Assembly (NCBI RefSeq): GCF_017592555.1
Contig: NZ_JAGFNS010000026.1
Span: forward strand, 67,765 to 131,764
Length of the DNA stretch: 64,000 nucleotides
Source of the DNA: Actinoplanes flavus
GTDB lineage: Bacteria > Actinomycetota > Actinomycetes > Mycobacteriales > Micromonosporaceae
Direction of reading: 5' to 3'
Shown: piece by piece, positions 44,249-52,514 of the stretch
Numbering within the stretch: the stretch's first letter is position 1
Layout of the letters: each line of letters opens with the position of its first letter
Translations under genes and position numbers: made by a program
The notes under the pieces: generated by a model
The model's database searches: none
Seen by the model: only the letters and a program-made list of their open reading frames with translations
What the model was told of the DNA's origin: nothing

Positions 44249-45837
44249 GAGTCTGCGCCTCGGCGCCGCTCGCGGGCGGCGGACCGCGTTCGGGCCCGGC
44301 TGATCAGGCGCTCGACCTCGTCCGCGGTGGCCGGACCGGGGTCGACGACGCTGACCCAGCCCTGTACGGCGTAGGCCGGATGCGGGATCAGGGTGTCCAC
44401 CTCCGCGAAGTCGATCTTCTCGCGGTGTGCGGCGAACTCCTCCGGGCCGTAGCCGAACAGGGCGCGGAACTCGTCCCGCCCGACCTCGATGTTGAGCCGG
44501 TGGCGGCCGTCCGTGGAGAGCCGGGACCGTTCGTCGAAGTCGGGCACGTCGGCGTGGACGATCGTGGCGAACGGGCGCATCCGGTCCTCGCCGGCGAAGA
44601 AGAACCGGTCGCCCCAGGTGAAGGGCGGCATCTCGGAGCCGGGTTCGATCCGGGTCTCGGTCACGCCGGGCATCCCGCTGATCCGGGCGGCGACGGCCGC
44701 GCCGGGCCCGTGTCCGATGTGCAGGATCGCGTCGCTCGCCGCGACGATTCCGGCGGTCAGCGGGAAATGGCCGAGCAGGCCGGTCCGCCGTTCCCGCAGG
44801 TCCTGGCCGGCCGGTGGCGGGAGTAGTGCGGTCTCGGCGCCGAGCCGTTCCTCGTAGGTGCCGGCCTCCGGGAGCCCGAGCCCGGCGGGGGCGCTGGCGC
44901 CGAGGCTGCCGGCGACGAACACGTACCGGTCGCCGAGCAGCGCCGAGACGATCGAGCCGGCGCCGGACCACTCGGCGGCGTAGTCGGCGCCCTCCCAGTG
45001 GGTCTCCCAGCTGCTCGGTCCGCGTTGGAGGTGGGTGTTGTGGGCGGCGACCAGGACCGGGCCGCGGTCGCGTTCGACGGCGAGGATGTCGAGCAGGTTC
45101 TGCGCCATGATCACGTCACGGGCCCCGAGCAGGCGGCCGATCCGCTCTGACGGGGTGCCGGGCACGGCCATCGCCGCGTGGTAGCCGAGCAGGCCGATGG
45201 CTGTGGTGGCGAGCACCTTCGCCCGGTGCCAGGCGGCCGTGGAGGTGTCCTCGACGAGGCGGGGCGCGTTGGCGTACAGGAGATTCTTGAAGTCCTCGGC
45301 GATGCCGCGAAGCGCGGCGGCCTCGGGTGACCCGCCGGGTGATCGCGCCGCGTCGTACATGATCTCCGGAGCGGTCCAGCGGGCGTCGTCGCCGATCAGG
45401 CGGTCCAGGTCGGGCGCCGGGACGCCGAGGTATTCGCGCAGTTCGCGAAGGTATCGTCCGGGGCTGGGGGCGGCCTCGATCTCGGTCGGGGCGTCGAAGC
45501 CGTGGAAGGCGACGCGCTCGTGCGGCGGCAGGTCCCGGTTGTGGGCGCGCAACCAGTCGATCAGTTCGCGGGTGGCCGGGTGCTCACCCCAGCCGTGGCT
45601 GATGCCGGTGTTCAGGTCGAGGTCGTCGCGGCGCCCCCGCACGTAGTCGTCGACCGCGAGCCCGGCGGCCCGGTCCGACTCGATCGCGATGGACCGGAAC
45701 CCGTGCGCCACGAGCGTCTCCAGGATCCGGTTGCGCAGGCGCGGGAAGGCCGGTTCGCCGTGGTAGGGCTCGCCGAGCGCGAGCAGATGCGGCCGGCGCT
45801 CGGAGATCAGGGACTGCAGCTCGGTGTCGAAAGCCAT
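44245..45837 (-). CDS. Erythromycin esterase-family protein fused to a DUF6194 domain
   Basis: A 530-residue protein. Residues ~10-385 are an erythromycin-esterase-like domain: LLALGEPYHGEP (active-site Glu/His), VAFHGFDAPTE, and LVAAHNTHLQRGPSSW. The last ~135 residues match DUF6194: ISGMPGVTETRIEP, PPFTWGDRFFFAG, FATIVHADVPDFDE, and HPAYAVQGWVSVVDPG. The fusion is unusual. Erythromycin-esterase family members open macrolide rings or have unknown roles in succinoglycan and other gene clusters. ATG 45837 faces a divergent MerR regulator with inverted repeats between, the typical setting of an inducible resistance gene. Macrolide hydrolysis is inference. Confidence 0.86.
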   Translation of the reverse strand: MAFDTELQSLISERRPHLLALGEPYHGEPAFPRLRNRILETLVAHGFRSIAIESDRAAGLAVDDYVRGRRDDLDLNTGISHGWGEHPATRELIDWLRAHNRDLPPHERVAFHGFDAPTEIEAAPSPGRYLRELREYLGVPAPDLDRLIGDDARWTAPEIMYDAARSPGGSPEAAALRGIAEDFKNLLYANAPRLVEDTSTAAWHRAKVLATTAIGLLGYHAAMAVPGTPSERIGRLLGARDVIMAQNLLDILAVERDRGPVLVAAHNTHLQRGPSSWETHWEGADYAAEWSGAGSIVSALLGDRYVFVAGSLGASAPAGLGLPEAGTYEERLGAETALLPPPAGQDLRERRTGLLGHFPLTAGIVAASDAILHIGHGPGAAVAARISGMPGVTETRIEPGSEMPPFTWGDRFFFAGEDRMRPFATIVHADVPDFDERSRLSTDGRHRLNIEVGRDEFRALFGYGPEEFAAHREKIDFAEVDTLIPHPAYAVQGWVSVVDPGPATADEVERLISRARTRSAARERRRGADS

Positions 45838-45841
45838 GACC

Positions 45842-45869
45842 TCAACCGTATCGTTGAACCAGCGGTTGA
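45842..45869. promoter_or_regulatory. Inverted-repeat operator between the esterase and MerR genes
   Basis: TCAACCG (45842-45848) and CGGTTGA (45863-45869) form a dyad, with further GTTGAA repeats at 45853 and 45865. It overlaps the expected -10 of the leftward esterase promoter (TACGGT, seven bases before its ATG) and lies upstream of the regulator, as for MerR-family control. Confidence 0.6.
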
Positions 45870-45901
45870 AACTTTTCGTCGATCGAGCTGGAGAGAGTCT
45901 T

Positions 45902-46663
45902 CTGAAGTCTCAAAACGGGGTTCACCGGCCGGTGGATCTGGCGCGGGCGCACGGGCTGTCCGCGCAGGCGATCCGCAACTACGAACGGGCCGGGGTGATG
46001 CCGCCGGCCGCCCGCACGGCGAACGGGTACCGGGTCTACACCGACGATCACGTGGGCGCGCTGGCCGCCTATCTCGCGCTGATTCCGGGGTACGGCCATC
46101 CCGTGGCCGGCGAGATCATGCGGGCGGTGCTGCGGGACGACGTCGACGCCGCCCTGGCTCTGATCGACGCGGCGCACGTCCAGTCGCGCCGTGACCGGGA
46201 CACCGTGGCCGCCGTCGCAACAGCCCTGGCCGAGGCCCCGGCCGGGCCGCTCTCCGATCGGCCGCTCCCGGTCGGCGCGCTCGCCCACCGGCTCGGCGTC
46301 ACGCCGGCCACGCTGCGCAAGTGGGAGCGGGCCGGGATCCTCGCCCCGGAGCGGTCGAAGGGTGCCCGCGTCTACTCCCCCGACGACGTCCGCGACGCCG
46401 AACTGGCACATCTGCTGCGCCGCGGCGGCTACCCGTTGGCTCACATCGCGACGGTGATCGAGCAGGTCCGCGCGGCGGGCGGGCCGGGCCCGCTGGCGGC
46501 GTCGATCGAGCAGTGGCGGGAGCGGCTCACCGCCCGCGGCCGGGCCATGCTGACCGGCTCGGCGCGGCTGGCGGCGTTCCTGGAGCGGACGGACGCCGCC
46601 CCGCCCGTGGGGGTTACGGGCGGGGCGGCGGATCGCGGCGATCAGTACGGGAAGTCGCGGTAA
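45902..46663 (+). CDS. MerR-family regulator with two helix-turn-helix domains
   Basis: A regulator of ~253 residues with two MerR helix-turn-helix units: PVDLARAHGLSAQAIRNYERAGVMPP at the start and ALAHRLGVTPATLRKWERAGILAP in the middle, the latter followed by DDVRDAELAHLLRRGGYPL. The start is uncertain. CTG 45902 has a fine ribosome site (GGAGAG, six bases) and matches the usual N-terminus. TTG 45866 is open but lies inside the operator dyad. Divergent from the erythromycin esterase, so autoregulation together with control of that gene is likely. The last 22 bases overlap the convergent PRC-barrel gene. Confidence 0.82.
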   Translation: MKSQNGVHRPVDLARAHGLSAQAIRNYERAGVMPPAARTANGYRVYTDDHVGALAAYLALIPGYGHPVAGEIMRAVLRDDVDAALALIDAAHVQSRRDRDTVAAVATALAEAPAGPLSDRPLPVGALAHRLGVTPATLRKWERAGILAPERSKGARVYSPDDVRDAELAHLLRRGGYPLAHIATVIEQVRAAGGPGPLAASIEQWRERLTARGRAMLTGSARLAAFLERTDAAPPVGVTGGAADRGDQYGKSR

Positions 46664-47052
46664 CTACCGGTGTAGTAGTCACCGACCTGCCGGCGGTACT
46701 CCGGGGTCTCGAAGGTCTCCTTGTCGTACTCCGGAGAGTCCTTGATCTGCTCCTTAGTACGGTCCACGTAGACCTTCCGCTCCGTGTGATCGAAGCTCTG
46801 CACCGTGCCGGCCGGGAGGATGACCTTCCGTCCGAAGATCCACGGTCCGGTGTCGACCACGAGGAACGCGTCACCGACGTCGTAGCTGGCCTTGTCGATC
46901 GAGCCGATGTGGCCATCGGTCGCCTCGACTCGGTATCCGACCAGGTCCACGCCGGTCCGCCCGGTTTCTTCGGTGCTCTCCACGGTCACCGGGTCGTTGC
47001 CCAGTGCCGACGGCTCGCGCCAGGCCCACGGGGTGAACGGCGTAGGTTGCAT
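46642..47052 (-). CDS. PRC-barrel domain protein
   Basis: A 136-residue acidic protein with a PRC-barrel beta domain: VDLVGYRVEATDGHIGSIDKASYDVGDAFLVVDTGPWIFGRKVILPAG. PRC barrels occur in photosynthetic reaction centres and RimM and, in actinobacteria, in stress-linked stand-alone proteins. The C-terminal tail is Tyr/Asp-rich. ATG 47052 has GGAGG five bases upstream. Soluble; specific function unknown. It overlaps the MerR gene end to end. Confidence 0.88.
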   Translation of the reverse strand: MQPTPFTPWAWREPSALGNDPVTVESTEETGRTGVDLVGYRVEATDGHIGSIDKASYDVGDAFLVVDTGPWIFGRKVILPAGTVQSFDHTERKVYVDRTKEQIKDSPEYDKETFETPEYRRQVGDYYTGSYRDFPY

Positions 47053-47117
47053 CACGGCCTCCTCACATCGATGAATTCGCCGTTGTTCATCTGCTACCCA
47101 CCGCACCCGCGGGCTAA

Positions 47118-48044
47118 TCACCGCACGATGTCACTTCCGTTCAGCGCGGCCAGTTCGGCACGGTCGGGCAGGCCCTCGCAGTCGCCCGGGACGGTGACGG
47201 CGAAGGCGCCCGCGGCGATCGCGGTCCGCAGCCGCCGGGCCGGGTCCGCCCCGGCCAGCCGGTCGGCCAGGTAGCCGGCCACGAACGCGTCCCCGGCCCC
47301 GACCGGGTCGATCGCCGTCACCCGTAGCGCCGGCACGTCGAACCGCTCCCCGGCGATCGAGGCGGTGCAGCCGCGTGCCCCGTCCTTGACGACCACTTCG
47401 GACGGCCCGAGCTTCGCCAGACCGTCCAGCGGGTCGCCGTCCACGAACAGGGCCGCCTCGTCCGGGCCGGCGAACACCACGTCGGCCCGGCTCACCAGGT
47501 CGCGCAGCACCGGGGCGGCGTCCGGCCGGGACCACAGCTTGCCGCGGTAGTTGACGTCCACCGACACCGTGACACCGGCGGCGCGGGCCTCCTCGACGGC
47601 GTGGAAGACGGCCGCCCGGGCGGTGTCGCTCAGCGCCGGGGTGATGCCGGTGACGTGCAGGATCCCGGCCGCCGCCACCTCGTCGCGCGGGATGTCGGCG
47701 GGCGACAGGCGGGAGCCCGCGCTGCCGGCCCGGTGGTAGTCGGCCTGGATGAACTCGCCGGACCTGCGGTAGCGGATCATCAGGCCGGTGTGCGCCCGGT
47801 CCGAGACGGCCAGCACCCGGACCCCCGATGCCCGGAGGCGGGCGGCGACGAGGGCGCCGGTCGCGTCCGGGCCGAGACGTCCCAGCCAGGTCGCGGAACC
47901 GCCGAGGCGGGCCACGCCGATGGCGACGTTGCTCTCCGCGCCGGCGACACCGAGGGTGAAGCCGCGGGCGTGCTCCAGCGGGCCGATCCCGTCGGCCACG
48001 AAGATGCCCATCGACTCGCCGAGGGTGAGAAGGCCGCCGGTCAT
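47118..48044 (-). CDS. kdgK: 2-keto-3-deoxygluconate kinase (PfkB family)
   Basis: A 308-residue sugar kinase. N-terminal TLGESMGIFV and VAGAESNVAIGVARLG, and the C-terminal catalytic-base motif DPVGAGDAFVAGYLADRL, mark the PfkB family. Members next to a KDPG aldolase phosphorylate 2-keto-3-deoxygluconate to KDPG, the aldolase's substrate. The ATG at 48044 overlaps the aldolase stop (ATGA), so the two enzymes are made together. Control by the LacI-type operator upstream of the aldolase is likely. The pathway carries pectin- and uronate-derived sugars into pyruvate and glyceraldehyde-3-phosphate. Confidence 0.9.
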   Translation of the reverse strand: MTGGLLTLGESMGIFVADGIGPLEHARGFTLGVAGAESNVAIGVARLGGSATWLGRLGPDATGALVAARLRASGVRVLAVSDRAHTGLMIRYRRSGEFIQADYHRAGSAGSRLSPADIPRDEVAAAGILHVTGITPALSDTARAAVFHAVEEARAAGVTVSVDVNYRGKLWSRPDAAPVLRDLVSRADVVFAGPDEAALFVDGDPLDGLAKLGPSEVVVKDGARGCTASIAGERFDVPALRVTAIDPVGAGDAFVAGYLADRLAGADPARRLRTAIAAGAFAVTVPGDCEGLPDRAELAALNGSDIVR

Positions 48045-48679
48045 GAGCGGGCGAAGGCGACGGCGTCGACCGCGTGGCGGGCGCGGGCGGCCAGCGCGGT
48101 GAGGCTGCCACCGGTGGCGGCGTCGCCGATCAGCGGGCCGCCGAGGCCGACCGCGACGGCGCCGGCGGTGAGCCACTTGGCGATGTCGTCGAGGCCGATC
48201 CCGCCGGTCGGCATGATCCGCACGTCGGGCAGCGGGCCGCGCACGTCCTTGAGGTAGCCGGGGCCGAGGCCGCCGGCCGGGAACAGTTTGATCAGTGGGG
48301 CGCCGGCCTGGAACGCGGCGTGGATCTCGGTGGGGCTGAAGGTGCCCGGGTAGAACGGGACGGACTGCGGGCCGAGGCCGCTGACCGGCGCGACCAGGAA
48401 GGCCGCGCCGGCGTCGACCGCGGCCTTCGCGTCGTCGTCGGTGAGGACGGTGCCCGCGCCGACCACGACGGTGTCCGGCAGTTGCCGGCGCAGGCCGGAG
48501 ATCGCCTCCAGGGCGCCCCGTGAGGTGAGGGTGACCTCCAGGGCGGTGATGCCGGCGGCGACCAGAACGTCGGCGACAGCGGCGAAACCGTCGGCGGTCG
48601 GGGCCCGGAGAACCGCGACGAGACCGCTGTCGACGATGGCGGCGGAGACAGGATCGAGGGGAGCGCGTTGATCGGTCAC
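48041..48679 (-). CDS. eda: KDPG aldolase (2-keto-3-deoxy-6-phosphogluconate aldolase)
   Basis: A 212-residue class I aldolase. LRAPTADG and LEVTLTSRGALE carry the catalytic Glu. VGAGTVLTDDDAKAAVDAGAAFLVAPV is typical. IKLFPAGGLGPGYLKDVRGPLPDVRIMPTGGI contains the Schiff-base Lys. It splits KDPG into pyruvate and glyceraldehyde-3-phosphate in the cytoplasm. GTG 48679 is the start, and a TGCAAACGTTTGCA palindrome lies 19 bases upstream. First gene of a two-gene operon with kdgK. Confidence 0.93.
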   Translation of the reverse strand: MTDQRAPLDPVSAAIVDSGLVAVLRAPTADGFAAVADVLVAAGITALEVTLTSRGALEAISGLRRQLPDTVVVGAGTVLTDDDAKAAVDAGAAFLVAPVSGLGPQSVPFYPGTFSPTEIHAAFQAGAPLIKLFPAGGLGPGYLKDVRGPLPDVRIMPTGGIGLDDIAKWLTAGAVAVGLGGPLIGDAATGGSLTALAARARHAVDAVAFARS

Positions 48680-48697
48680 GTTCTCGATCCTGCCCGA

Positions 48698-48711
48698 TGC
48701 AAACGTTTGCA
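48698..48711. promoter_or_regulatory. LacI/GalR-type operator upstream of eda-kdgK
   Basis: TGCAAACGTTTGCA is a perfect 14-bp palindrome with the central CG step typical of LacI-family operators. It ends 19 bases before the eda start, positioned to block the promoter. No LacI-family gene lies in the window, so the regulator is encoded elsewhere. Confidence 0.8.
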
Positions 48712-48735
48712 GCCAGATCTCTTCGATCGCTGGGA

Positions 48736-49581
48736 TCAGCCGCCCAGCAGGCGGCCGATCGTGTCGAAGACGTCGGCGTAGAAGGTGCCGCCGATGCTGC
48801 GGAAGAGCTGGAAGTCCTTGCCCGGGCTGCCGAAGAAGGGCCGCAGCGTCCAGGCGAGCTGGGTGCCGACGAAGCCGAACAGCAGGATCCAGATGTAGAG
48901 CAGGGTCATGCTGGTCGAGCCGTCGGCGGCGGGACGCTGCGGCGGGCCGGCGGCGAAGTCCGGGATCCGCACCTGGACCGGGGCGGGCGCGGTGAGCACG
49001 GCGCCGTTCTCCTTGGCTCCCTCCACCACCACGGGCTCGGCGGGCGGGATGGCCACCTTCTCCGCGGCCCGGCGGGCGGCGAGCGTCTTGGCCTCCTGGT
49101 GCTCGTTGAGGGCCCGCATGCCGGCGGTCAGGAAGCGCAGCCCGACCATCGCGGTCAGCATCAGGATCCCGACGTTGAGCAGCTTGAAGAACGCGTAGCT
49201 CTGGGCCGTGATCAGGAAGAACAGGCTGATCGGCGCGAACGCCAGGGTGAGCACGGCGGTCACCGTGATGGTCACCATGATCAGGGTGAGCGCCTGGAGC
49301 ACCGACAGCTTCGCACCGAACACCAGGTTGAACAGGTACAGCGTCGGCAGGCAGATGGCCAGGGTGGCGAGGAACAGCAGCGGAAGCTTCACGAAGGACG
49401 CGGCGGCCTGCACGGCGCCGTTGGAGAAGCCGAGAACCGCGCCGTACAGCGCCAGGCTCAGCGCCGAACTGACCAGCATCTGCCCGGTGAGCTGCTTGAG
49501 GTCGCGCTCCTCGTTGATCTGGTCCCAGATGCCGTCCCGGTCTCGGAGCAGGCGTTCTATCACCAGCAAACTGTTGGCCAT
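48736..49581 (-). CDS. Multi-helix membrane protein of unknown function
   Basis: A 281-residue membrane protein. Helices are at about 35-55, 65-90, 95-120, 130-150 and near 230-245. A charged cytoplasmic segment containing HQEAKTLAARRAAEKVAIPPAEP separates the first group from the last helix. I recognise no family; similar proteins are sometimes annotated with an actin-binding WH2 label, which I see no support for. ATG 49581 is the start. Monocistronic and convergent to nothing. Confidence 0.65.
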   Translation of the reverse strand: MANSLLVIERLLRDRDGIWDQINEERDLKQLTGQMLVSSALSLALYGAVLGFSNGAVQAAASFVKLPLLFLATLAICLPTLYLFNLVFGAKLSVLQALTLIMVTITVTAVLTLAFAPISLFFLITAQSYAFFKLLNVGILMLTAMVGLRFLTAGMRALNEHQEAKTLAARRAAEKVAIPPAEPVVVEGAKENGAVLTAPAPVQVRIPDFAAGPPQRPAADGSTSMTLLYIWILLFGFVGTQLAWTLRPFFGSPGKDFQLFRSIGGTFYADVFDTIGRLLGG

Positions 49582-49633
49582 CTCGATCTCCCGTTCAGGT
49601 GGGGGGAAAGTTCGCGGAGGTTACCCTGTCGCC

Positions 49634-49921
49634 GTGACTGACCCAACCCTCAGGGCCTCCGACGCGGAACGGTACCGTGTCGTCGCAATGCTCGAAAAGC
49701 ATGCAGCCGCAGGTCGTTTGACACTTGATGAATTCACCGAGCGCGTCGACCGCGCCCTCGCCTGCCGCACCCACGGCGATCTGGCCGCGGTCACGGCCGA
49801 TCTACCGGTCGCCGACCCCGGCCCGGATCCGCAGACCGACAACCGTCATCTGCTGTGGGCGTTCCTGGCCGCGGCCCTGGTGCTGGTCGTCTTCAGCGTC
49901 GTTCTCGGTCTGGCTCGCTGA
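49634..49921 (+). CDS. DUF1707 (SHOCT-like) membrane protein
   Basis: A 95-residue protein with the DUF1707 motif LRASDAERYRVVAMLEKHAAAGRLTLDEFTERVDRALACRTHGDLAAVTADLP and a C-terminal membrane helix (LLWAFLAAALVLVVFSVVLGL). These actinobacterial proteins are small, tail-anchored and of unknown function. GTG 49634 is the start. The 3' end overlaps the convergent gene by 29 bases. Confidence 0.9.
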   Translation: MTDPTLRASDAERYRVVAMLEKHAAAGRLTLDEFTERVDRALACRTHGDLAAVTADLPVADPGPDPQTDNRHLLWAFLAAALVLVVFSVVLGLAR

Positions 49922-50444
49922 GCGACCGCACCCGCCCGTTCAGCGACGGCAACGGCTTCGGCGGAGTGTCCACGATGCCCAACTCGTCGCGGACCGCCGC
50001 CTCGAACTGCTGCATGACCAGCGGAACCTGGGCCAGCAGCTCGCGGAAGTGGGTGTGCGGGTGCACCCCGACCACCCCGGCCGGATTCATCTCCCCGTGC
50101 AGGCGTTCCAGCTGGAGATGGACGGCGAGGGCCGCGCTGCGCACCGGGCCGGAGGCGAGCAGCCGCACCGGCATGAGGGCCGGGCCGACCTGGTCCACGT
50201 ACGCCAGCGGGGGCGGCGGCTTCTCACCCGCCTCGTACGCGGCCCGCAGCTTGTGGGTGGCCCGGTCGAAGGCGGCCAGCAACCGGCAGTAGGCGTCCTT
50301 GCGTTCCTCGTACCACTGCCGGTCCCGGCGTTCCCGGGTCAGCAGCACCTTGTTGCGGGCGGCGACCAGGTGCGCCGCCGCGGCACCGGCGAACGCGAAC
50401 ACGACGGCCACCAGGGGCAGTCCCCACCACGGGATCTGAGACAC
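49893..50444 (-). CDS. Single-helix membrane protein of unknown function
   Basis: A 183-residue protein with one N-terminal membrane helix (PLVAVVFAFAGAAAAHLVAARN) and a soluble helical remainder (ERRDRQWYEERKDAYCRLLAAFDRATHKL). Helix-anchored proteins with a WYEERKDAY-type start to the soluble part are common in actinobacteria and unassigned. GTG 50444 is the start. Confidence 0.65.
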   Translation of the reverse strand: MSQIPWWGLPLVAVVFAFAGAAAAHLVAARNKVLLTRERRDRQWYEERKDAYCRLLAAFDRATHKLRAAYEAGEKPPPPLAYVDQVGPALMPVRLLASGPVRSAALAVHLQLERLHGEMNPAGVVGVHPHTHFRELLAQVPLVMQQFEAAVRDELGIVDTPPKPLPSLNGRVRSLSEPDRERR

Positions 50445-50512
50445 CCGTTCACCGTATCGAGCCCCGCGCCGGGCGGTCTGTCAACCACTCCCCCGCGGGG
50501 ACCGGCCGGCGG

Positions 50513-51553
50513 TCACCGCAGCCGGTAGAAGCGCCAGAAGTCGTTTTCGATGTCCAGCACCTCGGGCGTGGTGAATCCGGCCTCGCGTGCCCAGCCGAGC
50601 AGGGTCGGCGTACGCAGGACCGTCCCGTTGGCGAGCACCGGGTCCGCGGCCCGGGTGGCGGGCAGGCAGTGCAGGACACTGAACGCGTACTGCAACCGCT
50701 CCACCTCCCCGGCCGGCGCGGTGAACTCGTCGGCGACCCGCTCGTCGGCGATGAACACGCTGCCGCCGGGGGCGAGCAGCTCGCGGGCGTTGCGCAGCAC
50801 CCCGACCGGGTCGCCCATGTCGTGCAGCGCCTCGAACACGGTGATCAGGTCGTACGTGCCGGCGGCGGCGACCGCGTCCCCGGTGGTGAAGCCGACCCGG
50901 TCGGCGACCCCGGCCTCGGCCGCGACCCGCCGGGCCTCGCTGATCGAGTGCTCGTCCAGGTCGACGCCGTGGACCGTGATCGCGGGGTAGGCGCGGGCCA
51001 TGGCCACCGACGAGTGCCCCATGCCGCAGCCCAGGTCGAGCACCCGGGCGCCGGGCCGGTCGCGCAGGCGGCGGTCGATGCCGGGCACGGCGGGCAGCCA
51101 CTCGCCGCCGAGCAGGTGGGTGAACAGCGGGCGGTTGAAGCCGGCGATGCCGTGGCGCACGTGGCCGTACTCGGTGAACGGCACTCCGGCGCCGCTCCGG
51201 AAGGCGTCGACGACCCGCGGGGTGAGCAGGGCGATGCCGAGGGCGAACTCGCCGGCGGCGCCCGCGTACGCCGGCCCGTCCTCGTCGAGCAGCACCTCGG
51301 CCACACCGGGGGCGAGCGCGAACCCGTCGTCGCCGGGGATCAGGAATCCGGCCGCGGCCTGCTGTTCCAGCCATTCACGGGCGTACCGTTCGTCGATGCC
51401 GGCGGCCTCGGCGAGACCGGCCGGGGTGCGCGGGCCGGCCCGCAGCACGGTGTAGAGGCCGAGCTGGCGGCCGAGTTCGACGGTGCAGAGTTCGAGGGCG
51501 CCGGTGAGGGCGCTGAGCAGGCGCCCACCCAGGACGGCGGTCGGTGATGTCAT
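50513..51553 (-). CDS. SAM-dependent methyltransferase with N-terminal winged helix
   Basis: A 346-residue class I methyltransferase. The first ~90 residues form a dimerisation winged helix (ELGRQLGLYTVLRAGPRTPAGLAEAAGIDERYAREWLEQQ). The catalytic domain has VLDLGCGMGHSSVAMA (SAM-binding GxGxG variant), GVDLDEHSI and ITVFEALHDMGDPVGVLRN. The fold resembles O-methyltransferases and small-molecule methyltransferases of secondary metabolism; the substrate is unknown. The ATG at 51553 is divergent from the SoxR-boxed oxidoreductase. Confidence 0.88.
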   Translation of the reverse strand: MTSPTAVLGGRLLSALTGALELCTVELGRQLGLYTVLRAGPRTPAGLAEAAGIDERYAREWLEQQAAAGFLIPGDDGFALAPGVAEVLLDEDGPAYAGAAGEFALGIALLTPRVVDAFRSGAGVPFTEYGHVRHGIAGFNRPLFTHLLGGEWLPAVPGIDRRLRDRPGARVLDLGCGMGHSSVAMARAYPAITVHGVDLDEHSISEARRVAAEAGVADRVGFTTGDAVAAAGTYDLITVFEALHDMGDPVGVLRNARELLAPGGSVFIADERVADEFTAPAGEVERLQYAFSVLHCLPATRAADPVLANGTVLRTPTLLGWAREAGFTTPEVLDIENDFWRFYRLR

Positions 51554-51571
51554 ACCGTCCAGCCTGCCCGC

Positions 51572-51602
51572 TTGACCTCAACCTTCGTTGAGCTTGCAGG
51601 CT
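51572..51602 (+). promoter_or_regulatory. SoxR/MerR-type promoter with 19-bp spacer
   Basis: A -35 TTGACC (51572-51577) and a -10 CAGGCT (51597-51602) are 19 bases apart, the long spacing characteristic of MerR-family targets. The spacer holds the dyad CTCAAC-CTTC-GTTGAG (51577-51592), which resembles known SoxR boxes. The predicted transcription start falls on or next to the A of the ATG at 51609, so the message may be leaderless. Confidence 0.65.
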
Positions 51603-51608
51603 GGGTTC

Positions 51609-52514
51609 ATGCGAGCTGCCGTCTTCGACCATTTCGGTCCGCCCGAGGTTCTCCACGTCGCCGAGCTGCCGGATCCGGTGCCCGGGCCCGGCGAGGTGCT
51701 GGTCCGGGTGCGGGCCGCCGGTGTCCAACCGTTCGACGTCGCGGTACGCCGTGGCGTGATGCCCTGGGTGCGGGCCGAGTTCCCGCAGCAGATCGGCCAG
51801 GAGTACGCCGGTGTCGTCGAACGGACCGGCCCGGGGGTGGAGAACGTCCGCGCCGGCGACCCGGTCCTCGGCTCGACCATGCTGAACGCCGTCGCCGAGC
51901 TGCTCACCGTCCCGGCCGCGAACCTGGTCGCCAAACCGGACGGCCTGTCCTTCCCGGAGGCGGCCGGCCTGGTCGCCGCGTCGCAGACGGCGAGCGGCGC
52001 CCTGCTGGAACTGGACGTGACCGCCGGTGACGTGCTGCTGGTGCACGCCGGCGCGGGCAGTGTCGGGTCGATCGCGACCCAGCTGGCGGTCCGCGCCGGG
52101 GCCACCGTGATCGGCACGGCGAGTCCCGGCAATCACGACCGGCTGCGGGCCATGGGCGCGACGCCCGTGCCGTACGGAAATGATCTGATCGAAGCCGTGC
52201 TGGCCACCGGCCTGAAGCCGACCGTGGCGCTGGACGCCGGAGGCGGCGAGGCGATCGCGCAGTCGATCGCTCTGGGTGTGGCGCCGGAGCGGGTCGGCAC
52301 GATCGTCGACGACCGCGCGGCCGCCGAGCACGGCGCCCGGGTGGTGCGCGCGGGCCGGTCCCCGCAGCGGCTGGCCGAGGTGGTGGCGCTGGCCGCCGCG
52401 GGCGGGATCACCCTGCCGGTGCTGCCGTTCGCGTTCGAGGAGGTGGTGGCGGCGCACGCGGCCGTGGAGTCCCGGCACGCCCGCGGCAAGGTGGTCGTCA
52501 CGTTCGGGAGCTGA
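51609..52514 (+). CDS. NADP-dependent (quinone-type) oxidoreductase, MDR superfamily
   Basis: A 301-residue medium-chain dehydrogenase/reductase without structural zinc: MRAAVFDHFGPPEVLHVAELPDPVPGPGEVLVRVRAAGVQPFD, and the nucleotide-binding loop LLVHAGAGSVGSIATQLAVRAGATVIGTASPGNHD. The zinc-binding residues of alcohol dehydrogenases are absent, so quinone or alkene reduction is likely. ATG 51609 sits directly after a SoxR-like promoter. Redox-cycling compounds induce NADPH:quinone oxidoreductases through SoxR in Streptomyces. The 3' end overlaps the convergent GntR-TetR gene by 17 bases. Confidence 0.9.
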   Translation: MRAAVFDHFGPPEVLHVAELPDPVPGPGEVLVRVRAAGVQPFDVAVRRGVMPWVRAEFPQQIGQEYAGVVERTGPGVENVRAGDPVLGSTMLNAVAELLTVPAANLVAKPDGLSFPEAAGLVAASQTASGALLELDVTAGDVLLVHAGAGSVGSIATQLAVRAGATVIGTASPGNHDRLRAMGATPVPYGNDLIEAVLATGLKPTVALDAGGGEAIAQSIALGVAPERVGTIVDDRAAAEHGARVVRAGRSPQRLAEVVALAAAGGITLPVLPFAFEEVVAAHAAVESRHARGKVVVTFGS

